Assembly (NCBI RefSeq): GCF_900112105.1
Contig: NZ_FOKV01000002.1
Location: forward strand, 372,001-436,000
Direction of reading: 5' to 3'
From: Zunongwangia mangrovi
GTDB lineage: Bacteria; Bacteroidota; Bacteroidia; Flavobacteriales; Flavobacteriaceae
DNA: 64,000 nucleotides
In this document: piece after piece, positions 54,149 through 62,972 of the stretch
Layout of the letters: each line of letters begins with the position of its first letter
Numbering within the stretch: the first letter of the stretch is position 1
Notes under the pieces: generated by a model
What the model was told of the DNA's origin: nothing
Databases searched by the model: none
Seen by the model: only the letters and a program-made list of their open reading frames with translations
Program-made: the position numbers and the translations under genes

Positions 54149-54253
54149 GTCACCCTGAACCTGCTTCGCCGGCTGGCAGGCTTGATTCAGGTTCTCACTC
54201 TATAATTTTTATTTTACAATCTTTATGAGATTCCGGATCAAGTCCGGAATGAC
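54149..54253. repeat. Inverted-repeat element with an internal insert
   Basis: Right arm 54226-54253 (TGAGATTCCGGATCAAGTCC then GGAATGAC) is the reverse of the 46365 left arm. The left arm (54149-54196) begins GTCACCCTGAAC and ends GATTCAGGTTCTCA, but is interrupted by about 20 nt, CTGCTTCGCCGGCTGGCAGG. That insert resembles the repeat at 48345-48378 reversed. Confidence 0.7.
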
Positions 54254-54268
54254 GAATAGTTGATAATT

Positions 54269-54305
54269 AAAAAAGCTGCTTTTTACATAGAAGCGGCTTT
54301 TTTAT
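54269..54305 (+). terminator. Intrinsic terminator after the aldo/keto reductase gene
   Basis: AAAAAGCTGCTT (54270-54281) pairs with AAGCGGCTTTTT (54291-54302) with one wobble position, and T-rich sequence follows. Confidence 0.75.
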
Positions 54306-54353
54306 TTTCTAGCTGAATTGAAAACAGTAATTTTAAAGCTCAAAATCGATAAA

Positions 54354-55916
54354 ATGAAACGCAATTTTTTTCTTCTCTCTATTCTGAATACTCTCGCTCC
54401 TGCTTTATTACTAGCGCAAAATCCAAAAGTAGATATCCTGGAATATGAATTTCATCTAAAACTGAATGATGAAACCGATAATATTGAAGGAAAAACACTT
54501 ATCGATTTTAAATATGTTGAAGAATCTGATGTTCTTGAATTAGATTTTGCTGCGGAAGAAAATGGCAAAGGCATGCAGGTGGACAGTATTCTTCAAAATG
54601 GAAAAAGCTTAGATTTTAAACATTCCGAAGAAAAATTAAATATTAGCACTACTGCTGAAGGTGAGGTTACGATCTATTATCATGGAATTCCGGAAGACGG
54701 ACTCATAATTAGCGAAAATAAATACGGAGACCGTACATTTTTTGGTGATAATTGGCCAAATAGAGCACATCTTTGGTTACCACTAATCGATCATCCTTCA
54801 GATAAAGCAAAAGTTTCTTTTCATGTAACTGCCCCTTCAAAATACCAGGTGGTGGCCACAGGAACACTTCAGGAAGTGACCAATATCGATGATGATAATT
54901 CACTTTATGTCTACGCTTCTCCGCTAGAATTACCTACAAAAGTAATGGTGATTGGTGTGGCAGAATTTGCCGTACAACATTTAGGTGAAATTGCAGAAAT
55001 TCCGCTTTCAACCTGGGTATATCCAGAAAATAAAGAGGCTGGCTTTTTCGATTATGCGCAGGCAGAAAGAATCCTAAATTATTTTACTGAAAAAATAGCG
55101 CCTTTTCCTTTTACAAAATTAGCAAACGTACAATCGACCACGCGTTATGGCGGAATGGAAAATGCCGGAAATATTTTCTATTTTGAAAATTCGGTTGATG
55201 GAAAACGTTCATCAGAATTTCTTTTGGCGCACGAAATTGCACATCAATGGTTTGGAGATTCAGCATCTGAAACTGACTGGTCGCATCTTTGGTTAAGCGA
55301 AGGTTTTGCTACGTATTTCACCGATCTTTATGCCGAGCATAAATACGGAAAATCAAAATTAGACGAGAAATTGCAGGAAGAGCGCCGCCAGGTGATTGGT
55401 TTTAGTCAGACTACAAAAACAGCGGTAATCGATAGTTCTCGCACCGATTTAATGGAACTTTTAAATCCAAATTCTTATCAAAAAGGAGCATGGGTATTGC
55501 ACATGCTTCGCAGAAAAGTGGGTAACGAAGATTTCTGGAAGGCAATTCAGCACTATTACCAGAAATATAAATTTAGCAATGCAACTTCAGCAGATCTACA
55601 AGCCGAATTCGAAGCTGCTTATGGAGAAGATTTAGATCAATTTTTTAAGCAGTGGACCACTCAATATGGACAACCAAAAATAAAGATCGATCAATCTTTC
55701 AACAACGGAAAATTAAAGCTTACAATTCGTCAACTTCAGAAAAATCAATTTGAATTTCCATTAGCGCTTCAACTAAATTTTGCTACACAAGAGTCTAAAA
55801 TTATCGAATTTGATATCTCGAAAAAGAAAGAATCTTTTGAAGTTGAAGTTTCAGAAAAACCAATTTCAATAGATTTAGATCCAAATACTAATTTGTTGTT
55901 CGAGGAAGCTTTATAA
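54354..55916 (+). CDS. M1-family zinc metallopeptidase (aminopeptidase), secreted
   Basis: I start at ATG 54354, where a signal peptide begins (MKRNFFLLSILNTLAPALLL AQ), not at the TTG 36 nt upstream. The roughly 520-residue protein has an N-terminal beta-sandwich, the exopeptidase GMENAGN motif (YGGMENAGNIF) and the zinc site HEIAHQWFGD, with the third ligand Glu in WLSEGFATYF. It lacks the large ERAP1-type C-terminal helical domain, ending instead in a short beta domain. It likely trims peptides in the periplasm or outside the cell. It converges on the next gene with only 3 nt between stops. Confidence 0.9.
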   Translation: MKRNFFLLSILNTLAPALLLAQNPKVDILEYEFHLKLNDETDNIEGKTLIDFKYVEESDVLELDFAAEENGKGMQVDSILQNGKSLDFKHSEEKLNISTTAEGEVTIYYHGIPEDGLIISENKYGDRTFFGDNWPNRAHLWLPLIDHPSDKAKVSFHVTAPSKYQVVATGTLQEVTNIDDDNSLYVYASPLELPTKVMVIGVAEFAVQHLGEIAEIPLSTWVYPENKEAGFFDYAQAERILNYFTEKIAPFPFTKLANVQSTTRYGGMENAGNIFYFENSVDGKRSSEFLLAHEIAHQWFGDSASETDWSHLWLSEGFATYFTDLYAEHKYGKSKLDEKLQEERRQVIGFSQTTKTAVIDSSRTDLMELLNPNSYQKGAWVLHMLRRKVGNEDFWKAIQHYYQKYKFSNATSADLQAEFEAAYGEDLDQFFKQWTTQYGQPKIKIDQSFNNGKLKLTIRQLQKNQFEFPLALQLNFATQESKIIEFDISKKKESFEVEVSEKPISIDLDPNTNLLFEEAL

Positions 55917-55919
55917 ATC

Positions 55920-56525
55920 CTATTTAACAACTATAAACATTGATGGGAAGCGAGTAGAATATCTGATTTTAAATTGCTGTCCGTCGAGTCTTGGGATCAT
56001 TCTTTTTCCGTCGTAATTAATCGATTTTCGGAGTAATTTTTCACGCGAATAGCCGTCAACTTTTTTGCCTTGTTGTTCTAAAGTTCCAAAATTATTTTGG
56101 TAATTAAAGATCGCAAAATCTTCGTAGCCATTAGTGGTAAACACTTTAGTGACACGCCGTTCTTCACTAACGACGGCAATGGTTTCATTATATGAATTTT
56201 GAATAATTACTTTGGCTAGTTGATGATTTGCTCCTTCAGCAAAATGTTCTAAAACAATGGCAAAACCAGTAATTCCAATCACAAGGATTATTTGCATCAA
56301 ACTCACCAAAATATAAGTGATTGGGTCTTTTTTAAAGGAACCTTTATCTACTTCTTCAGATCTAATTATTACTCCCACCAACAAGACAGCTAAGCCAACA
56401 AAAATAAAGAAGAGGCTAATACCTTTAACCAACGCATAATATTCTACCAGGTGCGTAAATAGCATTTTGATTAAAAATCCTATGCCTAAAACCAATAATC
56501 CTATAAAATGTCTTGTTTTTAGCAA
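55920..56525 (-). CDS. Membrane protein coupled to the VIT/VWA gene
   Basis: The 201-residue protein uses TTG at 56525: the preceding codons include the upstream gene's stop, and no in-frame ATG occurs before residue 21. Three membrane helices (about 7-24, 32-52, 70-92) precede a soluble C-terminal part (KVIIQNSYNETIAVVSEERR ... KIRYSTRFPSMFIVVK). It starts 3 nt after the VIT/VWA stop, so it is translationally coupled to it and probably its partner. I do not recognise a family. Confidence 0.65.
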   Translation of the reverse strand: MLKTRHFIGLLVLGIGFLIKMLFTHLVEYYALVKGISLFFIFVGLAVLLVGVIIRSEEVDKGSFKKDPITYILVSLMQIILVIGITGFAIVLEHFAEGANHQLAKVIIQNSYNETIAVVSEERRVTKVFTTNGYEDFAIFNYQNNFGTLEQQGKKVDGYSREKLLRKSINYDGKRMIPRLDGQQFKIRYSTRFPSMFIVVK

Positions 56526-56528
56526 ATC

Positions 56529-59500
56529 TTAGAATTTTATTTCGCCAACTTTTAGCTCGTCGTCATTATTTTCTAATCTATAAACTTTTAATGTTTTTTG
56601 CTGGTCTTTAGTTCCGTAATTTTTGAAAACTGTGACTTTTAAAAATGTTGGTCCAGATATTTTCTGAACATTATCGCTATAATAATCAATAAACATCTCG
56701 TAATTACCGCTTATTGCTTCTTTCAATTTAAAAGATTCAGGCCCAAAACCTTCGGTCATATCATCAGACAGTATTCCGCCTATTTTTGTTCTCTTATTTT
56801 GATACCAGCATTTTTCGTCTTTAGGATCGATCACCCAAAGATCGATATCGGTGTCGTTGTGATTCCAGTCGACCACCACGCGAAGATCCATATTCATAGG
56901 GCTGATGAATCTTTTATCAATATTCGATAAATCCAGTTCATTTTTATGAAGTGCAATTAGGTTATTCATTTCTACAAAAGAAATATCCTCGATTCCAGAA
57001 AATCTGCGTGCTTCATCTTTTTCTACTAATTCTCCACTTACAATTTTGTAAAGCAATTTTAAAGCTTCCTGAAAATGCCCATTTTCGATCTTAATTAAAG
57101 CCAGATCACGATAAGATTGGATATCTTCAGGACGTAATTCTAAAACTTTCGCGTAAATATACTCGGCCATTTCAGTTTTTCCTTCGGCTTCTAATTTATA
57201 AGCCAACGCCCGACTCAGCTCATAATTATCAAGCTCAATTTCAGCAATATTAGAAATAATTCTGAAGGCTTTTTCAGCTTCATTTTGTTTCAGAAAATAA
57301 TCGGCAACATCCATATAGAAAGAAGGCATATTATTATAATCTTCTCTTAATTCCAGGTATAATTGATACGCTTCTTCCGCAGAATCTGTTCTTTTAAGTT
57401 GCCTGATATATGCTGAATTTGGATCCCATCCTTTTAATTCCAGTTCGTCTTCAATTTTCAATTCCAGCTCCGCTATTTTCTTTTTTTCTTTTTCTGAAAG
57501 CTCTTTGGTTTTAATTACAACCACACCGCCCGCTGCTTGAGCACCATAGAGTTTAGTGGCATTTTCTGCATTTATATTGTAAAACTCGTCTATATCATCA
57601 GCATCCAAATTGGGCATTTCACTAACTAAATTTCCATTTACAATATAAATTGGGTTTTCATTAGATAAACTAGCAGCACCTCTTATATTTACACTGTTTT
57701 CATTATCTTCCTCTATCTGTATTCCGGCTGCTCTTCCCTGTAAAGCAGTTACTGCACTCGTCCTCGCATTAGACGATTCGCTTTCATAACCCATCACCAC
57801 CACTTCGTCTAGAGCTGCAGTATCTTCTTCTAATGCTACATCAATTTTATCACCAGTAACCAAAATTTCCTTGGTTTTAAAGCCAATATAGCTGAAGATC
57901 AATTTTTCACCTTCGTTTACGTAAATCTGATAATTCCCATCAAAATCGGTTTGAGCTCCGTTTGAACTTCCTTCGATAATAACATTCACACCCGGTAAAA
58001 CAAGATCGTCTCCTGCCGCCTTCACATTTCCTTTTACCAAATGATTTAAATTTTCATTGCCGGGAATATCTTCTCCTGAATTTGATGTTGAATTTGATGT
58101 TGTATTTGAAGTCGGTTCACCCTCTGAAGCTTCCTCTCCAGAATCTACTACGCTCGTAACAGGATTGTTGGTTCTTTGAGAAATAGTATCTTTTGAAATA
58201 TCGACTTTGGGCGTTTTCCCGTACCATTTTTCAATATCATTATATCCATCGATAATCAATAAGCGTTTCGCTTCGAGGTTATTTTTGTGATTTGCTAAAC
58301 TGGATTTTTTACGTCTCATGGCATCCTGATACTCCTCTAACATCTCTTCTGGCGGGGTAATCTCATACTGGATATAATCTGAAAGTCGGTCTAAAACCAA
58401 CAGGGACGTGTAGTCTGAAAGTACCTGATGATCTTCGCTTACTTCAATAATTTTAGCTTCTACATCCCCACTTTGGGCATTTAGGAAGTCAATTTTTTGA
58501 TTTGCCCATTTCTTATCGATTCCCCAATCTTTAACATCGATCGCATTTACCGGATTAATCTCGATCGTATTCACCACTTCGTTGCCAAATCCAAATTTTA
58601 AAGTGATTGTTGTATTTTCAAAACCTTTCCCGGTAAGTGTAAAAGCCTTATTGAGTATCTTTTTCTCTTTTGGATAAATTTCAAGGGAATTATCTTCTGA
58701 AGTTGCTCCTAAAAATAACAAAGGCTGATTTTTCAGTTTTGAAATTGCTCCTTCTAAGCCTAAATTTTTAAGATTGATATAATTCCCACCAGATTGCAGA
58801 GAAACTTGTTGAAGCTCTTTGTGATCTGCTGAAGTTTTGCTGTTTATAGCGAAAATAGGACGATTAAATTCCTCCTTAAAACCTCCAAAATTGTCTAAGC
58901 CATCGCTAAATAATAAAATTACCTCACTATCTTCAGAATTAAAATTTAATTGATTATAAGCCGTTCCTCCATCATAAACCTGAGATTTTAAAAATTCAAA
59001 AAGTGCTTTAGAATCTCCATTTTGGACTTTAAAAGATGATTTTTTTCGCTCTTTATAGTCGAATGTGATCAATTCGACTTCAACATTTTTTAAATCCTCA
59101 AAATAGCACTCTAGAAGATCGATTTCCTTTTGAATTTGTCTGTCTTTTTCTGAATACGAAACATCCCAAAAGATGCTGATTTTTGATGGTTCTGGCCTGA
59201 TGCGCTCCTTGGCTTCAACCGAATTATACCAATAAAAAAAGTCATCCTGAGCTACAAATGTTGGTTTTGCATCATTTTTATCAATTCTGAAAATAAAATC
59301 CTGATCTAACTTAAAGTTCTCTTTCTTAATTTCTGAAATTAATTTTCCATCGGAATTCTCGAATTTCAAGTTTGATTTTAAAGCTGAAGCATCATCGATT
59401 CCTGCAACGCTAATTTTCAAGTTGAAATTCTCAAGTTTTACATCATATTCTAACGGTAATTGATAAAATAACTCACCTTTATTCAGAATCAATTCTTCGT

Positions 59501-59936
59501 CATAAGCCAAAACTACACGTTTATAAGATTTTGCTTCGATAGGAAAAATTCGAGCTTTGTAATTATTTCCCTGCGTTTTCTCGAGCAATGCAGGATCGAT
59601 ACGTCGTCTTACCGTACTTTCGAAAGCAACGCGAGCTTTTTCTTTTTCAACAATTACCGCTTCCCTTAGCTTTCCGTTAATATCTAAGGCGAACCGGCTT
59701 ACTTCACGGCCTTCGCCCAACGGAAAACTTAATTCGCCTTCCAGCCTTTCATCGTTTGGATTGTAGAAAAATAATTCGAATGTTGTGGTGGCCAGGTTTC
59801 CGGCAATTTTCACATCTACATCTAACTTGGCAAGATCCAGTTTTTTATTGCCCACCTTAATTTCTGGTGAGTTCTGAGAAAACAATGTCAGGCTTGCCTG
59901 AAACATCAGGAAACAAAATACTATCGATTTTTTCAT
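56529..59936 (-). CDS. Chimeric VIT/VWA protein with SusC-like plug, TPR and DUF2135 domains
   Basis: This 1135-residue exported protein (signal to about residue 21) has, in order, a VIT domain (about 24-155; YNPNDERLEGELSFPLGEG) and a VWA-like domain (about 250-400; ISIFWDVSYSE, LLFSDGLDNF). A Ser/Thr/Asn linker (about 595-625) leads to a carboxypeptidase-like beta-sandwich (633-705), then LDEVVVMGY and a plug-like region ending KLYGAQAAGGVVVIKTKE (708-812), as in SusC/RagA. TPR helices (about 855-965) and a C-terminal DUF2135 domain (about 1015-1120; DTDIDLWVIDPKDEKCWYQN) close it. No beta-barrel follows the plug, so it cannot be a receptor. It is coupled to a small membrane protein. Confidence 0.88.
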   Translation of the reverse strand: MKKSIVFCFLMFQASLTLFSQNSPEIKVGNKKLDLAKLDVDVKIAGNLATTTFELFFYNPNDERLEGELSFPLGEGREVSRFALDINGKLREAVIVEKEKARVAFESTVRRRIDPALLEKTQGNNYKARIFPIEAKSYKRVVLAYDEELILNKGELFYQLPLEYDVKLENFNLKISVAGIDDASALKSNLKFENSDGKLISEIKKENFKLDQDFIFRIDKNDAKPTFVAQDDFFYWYNSVEAKERIRPEPSKISIFWDVSYSEKDRQIQKEIDLLECYFEDLKNVEVELITFDYKERKKSSFKVQNGDSKALFEFLKSQVYDGGTAYNQLNFNSEDSEVILLFSDGLDNFGGFKEEFNRPIFAINSKTSADHKELQQVSLQSGGNYINLKNLGLEGAISKLKNQPLLFLGATSEDNSLEIYPKEKKILNKAFTLTGKGFENTTITLKFGFGNEVVNTIEINPVNAIDVKDWGIDKKWANQKIDFLNAQSGDVEAKIIEVSEDHQVLSDYTSLLVLDRLSDYIQYEITPPEEMLEEYQDAMRRKKSSLANHKNNLEAKRLLIIDGYNDIEKWYGKTPKVDISKDTISQRTNNPVTSVVDSGEEASEGEPTSNTTSNSTSNSGEDIPGNENLNHLVKGNVKAAGDDLVLPGVNVIIEGSSNGAQTDFDGNYQIYVNEGEKLIFSYIGFKTKEILVTGDKIDVALEEDTAALDEVVVMGYESESSNARTSAVTALQGRAAGIQIEEDNENSVNIRGAASLSNENPIYIVNGNLVSEMPNLDADDIDEFYNINAENATKLYGAQAAGGVVVIKTKELSEKEKKKIAELELKIEDELELKGWDPNSAYIRQLKRTDSAEEAYQLYLELREDYNNMPSFYMDVADYFLKQNEAEKAFRIISNIAEIELDNYELSRALAYKLEAEGKTEMAEYIYAKVLELRPEDIQSYRDLALIKIENGHFQEALKLLYKIVSGELVEKDEARRFSGIEDISFVEMNNLIALHKNELDLSNIDKRFISPMNMDLRVVVDWNHNDTDIDLWVIDPKDEKCWYQNKRTKIGGILSDDMTEGFGPESFKLKEAISGNYEMFIDYYSDNVQKISGPTFLKVTVFKNYGTKDQQKTLKVYRLENNDDELKVGEIKF

Positions 59937-59975
59937 AGGTAAGAAGTATGAACTACCCTATGAATTTAATCGAAA

Positions 59976-61007
59976 TTATTCAAAATCCCACCAATTTTCC
60001 TGCTTAAATTCCTGATTTAGTTGATATAGCTCTCCAATTTTAGGACTCACATAGCTTAATTTATCCGCATCAGCGGCCTTTGTAAAACGTTTAATAGGCT
60101 CGTTCCAAGGATGCATGGCAAGTGTAAATTTTGCCCAGTGAACAGGAATCACTTTTTTGGCTTGTAGATCGTTTGCAGCCTTCACAATCTCTTCTGGGAA
60201 ATTATGAATTTGCGGCCAGTTTTCACCGTATTGGCCACATTCTAAAATTGCAAGGTCAAATTGGCCAAATTTATCACCTATATCTTTAAACTGCGGACTA
60301 TAACCCGAATCGCCACCTAAATATAATTTGTATCCAAAAGCTTCAAAAACAAAAGACGACCACAACGTATTACCACGCTTAAACAAGCGTCCGGAAAAAT
60401 GTCTTGAAGGCGTTGCGGTAATTTGTAGATTATCGATGATCTTTACAGATTCCCACCAGTTTAATTCGGTTATGATCATACTTTGATAGCCCCAATATTC
60501 TAAATGCGCGCCAATACCTAAAGAGCAAACTACTCGTTTAACTTTGGGCCTTAATTTTTCTATTGTGGGATAATCTAAGTGATCGTAATGATCGTGTGTA
60601 AGCAGTAAAATATCAATTTTAGGCATATCCTCTACTCCATATTCATTAGCGCCATCGTAAGCTTTTCCGAAGAAAGAAACCGGCGAAGCATTTCCGCTAA
60701 ACACAGGATCTACCAATATGGTATAGTCTTTTATTTTCAGCAAATAAGAAGAATGTCCAAACCACACAAAAGCAGGTTCTTCAGCATTTATTTCACTAAG
60801 ATTGGTCTTTACAGACGGAATTTTTTTTGACGGATTTACAGATTTTGGACGATTTCGCATATCCTTCATCATTTTAAACATCGATACATTATTGGGGTTT
60901 ACCGAGGTTTCTTCTATGTTATGGAAGCTTCCATCTTTAAAATTTTCACATTCCTGTATTCTTTCTAATCGTTTACCAGATGGGGCTTTTCCAAATTGCT
61001 TGATCAT
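59976..61007 (-). CDS. UlaG / NAPE-PLD-like metallo-beta-lactamase-fold hydrolase
   Basis: The 343-residue protein has the MBL core: AFVWFGHSSYLLKIKDYTIL, LLTHDHYDHLDYPTI (HxHxDH), ATPSRHFSGR, YLGGDSGYSPQF and VIPVHWAKFTLA. The layout matches L-ascorbate-6-phosphate lactonase/NAPE-PLD-like hydrolases, which act on phosphoesters or lactones. It has no signal peptide. It lies 39 nt upstream of the VIT/VWA gene on the same strand and could be co-transcribed. Substrate not predictable. Confidence 0.87.
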   Translation of the reverse strand: MIKQFGKAPSGKRLERIQECENFKDGSFHNIEETSVNPNNVSMFKMMKDMRNRPKSVNPSKKIPSVKTNLSEINAEEPAFVWFGHSSYLLKIKDYTILVDPVFSGNASPVSFFGKAYDGANEYGVEDMPKIDILLLTHDHYDHLDYPTIEKLRPKVKRVVCSLGIGAHLEYWGYQSMIITELNWWESVKIIDNLQITATPSRHFSGRLFKRGNTLWSSFVFEAFGYKLYLGGDSGYSPQFKDIGDKFGQFDLAILECGQYGENWPQIHNFPEEIVKAANDLQAKKVIPVHWAKFTLAMHPWNEPIKRFTKAADADKLSYVSPKIGELYQLNQEFKQENWWDFE

Positions 61008-61112
61008 AATTTATGGGGTATAATAATGAATCTGATGTTGTTGTGTAAAGGTATTTATTAAGACTGAATTCACTTATTAATTATTTCAGAAAAAATAAAA
61101 ATGTAAATAAAA

Positions 61113-61143
61113 CTTGACATTTTAAAAAACTGATCTATATTTG
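61113..61143 (+). promoter_or_regulatory. Promoter of the membrane protein / XRE regulator operon
   Basis: CTTG (61113-61116) and TATATTTG (61136-61143) are spaced by 19 nt, matching the Bacteroidota consensus closely. Between the -7 box and the ATG at 61182 lie a TTTACTT / TTTTACTT direct repeat (61154, 61174) and a GTAAAA/TTTTAC dyad, possible operator sites for the downstream XRE protein. Confidence 0.6.
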
Positions 61144-61181
61144 TAAAACAAACTTTACTTTTAGTTAAATACATTTTACTT

Positions 61182-61595
61182 ATGAAAGCAAAACAAAATA
61201 ACTGGCACAGTGAACTAAAAAAGAACACAAAAGCCTTGGCGGTTTGGACATTTTTATGGGTTTTCACCTTAGCATTTGTTGCTTTTGGCCCAAAATTTAT
61301 CTGGAACGAAAACAAAATTATCACCATTGTGATGATCATTATAAACACTCTTGTAGGGGTTGGCATGATATGGATTAATCGAAAACATCTTAACAGCCAG
61401 GATCCCCTACAACGTAAAATAAGTATGGATGCTATGGCTATAACTTTAGGAATTACATTGATCGTTGGAATTAGTTACTCGATGTTGGATATCACTAACC
61501 TGATCTCTTTTAATGCTGAAATCTCGCATTTGGTTTTCGTAATGGGAATCACGTATCTAATCGCAATGCTAATTGGAAATTCTCGTTACAAATGA
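61182..61595 (+). CDS. Four-helix membrane protein paired with an XRE regulator
   Basis: The 137-residue protein has four hydrophobic helices (about 15-38, 46-64, 84-104, 113-133) and a short basic N-terminus (KAKQNNWHSELKKNTKALAV). It overlaps the next gene by 4 nt (ATGA), which encodes a 64-residue XRE-type repressor. Such two-gene units, in which a small repressor controls its own membrane partner, are common in Firmicutes and Bacteroidota; the membrane protein's role is unknown. Confidence 0.75.
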   Translation: MKAKQNNWHSELKKNTKALAVWTFLWVFTLAFVAFGPKFIWNENKIITIVMIIINTLVGVGMIWINRKHLNSQDPLQRKISMDAMAITLGITLIVGISYSMLDITNLISFNAEISHLVFVMGITYLIAMLIGNSRYK

Positions 61596-61786
61596 AAAAT
61601 AGAATAAAAGTATTACGAGCCGAGCAAAACATCACACAGGCAGAATTGGCCAATCGTGTTGAAGTTTCCAGGCAAACCATAAATGCCATTGAAAAAGGAA
61701 AATTTGATCCCAGTTTACCGCTGGCATTTAAAATTGCCCGATTATTTAATCTGAAAATTGAAGATATTTTTCAGGATGAAGAATAA
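61592..61786 (+). CDS. Small XRE-family (Cro/CI-type) transcriptional regulator
   Basis: The 64-residue protein is almost entirely one helix-turn-helix domain (IKVLRAEQNITQAELANRVE, SRQTINAIEKGKFDPSL, FKIARLFNLKIEDIFQDEE), like the YozG/HTH_3 family that regulates an adjacent membrane protein. Its start overlaps the upstream stop. It likely acts as a dimer on the repeats between the promoter and the first gene. Confidence 0.92.
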   Translation: MKNRIKVLRAEQNITQAELANRVEVSRQTINAIEKGKFDPSLPLAFKIARLFNLKIEDIFQDEE

Positions 61787-61810
61787 AAAAAGCGCCAATC
61801 GGCGCTTTTT
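61787..61810. terminator. Bidirectional terminator between XRE and GH43 genes
   Basis: AAAAAGCGCC (61787-61796) pairs perfectly with GGCGCTTTTT (61801-61810), loop AATC. It lies directly after the XRE stop codon and 25 nt from the GH43 gene end. Confidence 0.9.
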
Positions 61811-61835
61811 CAATTTATATGAACTTAGATAAAAT

Positions 61836-62891
61836 CTAATCTTCAACATCCTGTCCAAAATCTGGGAAACCTTTATCATCCCAGCTAAAGGTTTTCGCTC
61901 TGGTATGACGGTTAAAGTCGTAAAGAGAATTACCTCTTATCTTTTCGTAAACTCGAGCGTGATAAATTAAAACATCGGTTTCTCCATCCTCTGCTACCGT
62001 AAAAGAACTATGTCCCGGTCCAAACCTTCTAAGCTCGGCATTTGTAGAGAATACTGGCTTTTCAGATTTATGCCAAGAATCCGGATTCATAAGATCGGCA
62101 TCTTCTTCTGCCCATAATAACCCGATTGCATAATTAGCATCTGTTGCACTAGCCGAATACGTCATAAATATCTTACCATTTCTTTTGATCACCGCCGGGC
62201 CTTCATTTACAAAATAACCAATGCGCTCCCAATCATATTCTGGATTGGTAATTTCAATTTCTTCTCCTTTAAGTTTTGTGGGAGATTCCATTTGAGAAAG
62301 CAAAATCGAAGTTCCGCCCTCCTCTCTAACCGATTGTGCCCACGCGTAATAAAGTTCTCCATCATGCTCAAAAGTTGTAGCATCTAAAGAAAAAGAATCT
62401 CTACTGGTTTCCATTTGTCCTTCCTCTTTCCATTCACCCGTCATTGGATCTTCAGCATCGTTAGAAAGCACGAACATTCTTATTTTCCAAACATCTTCAG
62501 CTTGTCCTGCTGCAAAATAAACATACCATTTTCCGTCGATCTTGTGTAATTCTGGCGCCCAGATATGGTGACTCATCACTCCGTTTTCGTGCTTGTTCCA
62601 AATCACTTTTGGTTCGGCCGTACCAAGACCATTAATTGTCTTTGCCTGGCGCATTTCTACGCGATCATACTCTGGCGCTGTCGCAATAAAATAATAGGTG
62701 CCATCTTCAGCTTTATGAACCCATGGATCTGCTCGCTGCGCTACAATTGGATTGTGATAAGTGATTTCTTTAGAAGTCTCTTCGGAATTCGTGGTTTCCT
62801 GATCTTTTTTTTCAGCAGTGTCACAGCTAAAAATAGAAATCGTTATCGCTAAAAGAAATAGATGATTTAAGCGTTGCAATTTTGTCGTCAT
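61836..62891 (-). CDS. Glycoside hydrolase family 43 lipoprotein
   Basis: The 351-residue protein has a lipoprotein signal (lipobox IFSC, about residue 23) and an acidic linker. The five-bladed GH43 propeller carries the three acidic catalytic-site residues in their usual motifs: ADPW (general base Asp), FSLDATTF (pKa-modulating Asp) and FVNEGPAVIKRNG (proton donor Glu). Other family stretches are HHIWAPELHKIDGKWYVYFA and FGPGHSSF. It probably cleaves arabinose or xylose from plant or algal polysaccharides at the cell surface. It is not part of a SusCD locus here. Confidence 0.92.
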   Translation of the reverse strand: MTTKLQRLNHLFLLAITISIFSCDTAEKKDQETTNSEETSKEITYHNPIVAQRADPWVHKAEDGTYYFIATAPEYDRVEMRQAKTINGLGTAEPKVIWNKHENGVMSHHIWAPELHKIDGKWYVYFAAGQAEDVWKIRMFVLSNDAEDPMTGEWKEEGQMETSRDSFSLDATTFEHDGELYYAWAQSVREEGGTSILLSQMESPTKLKGEEIEITNPEYDWERIGYFVNEGPAVIKRNGKIFMTYSASATDANYAIGLLWAEEDADLMNPDSWHKSEKPVFSTNAELRRFGPGHSSFTVAEDGETDVLIYHARVYEKIRGNSLYDFNRHTRAKTFSWDDKGFPDFGQDVED

Positions 62892-62972
62892 TTGAGAGAT
62901 TATAAATTTATTGTCTAATATCTAACATTTTGACAAAAAATAAAAGATAAGTGCGAAATTTACACTTAAAAA

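Noticed and set aside
57480-58040. TonB-dependent receptor gene inside the VIT/VWA frame
   Set aside because: Only the sandwich and plug-like parts are present; no barrel strands follow, and the frame continues into TPR and DUF2135.
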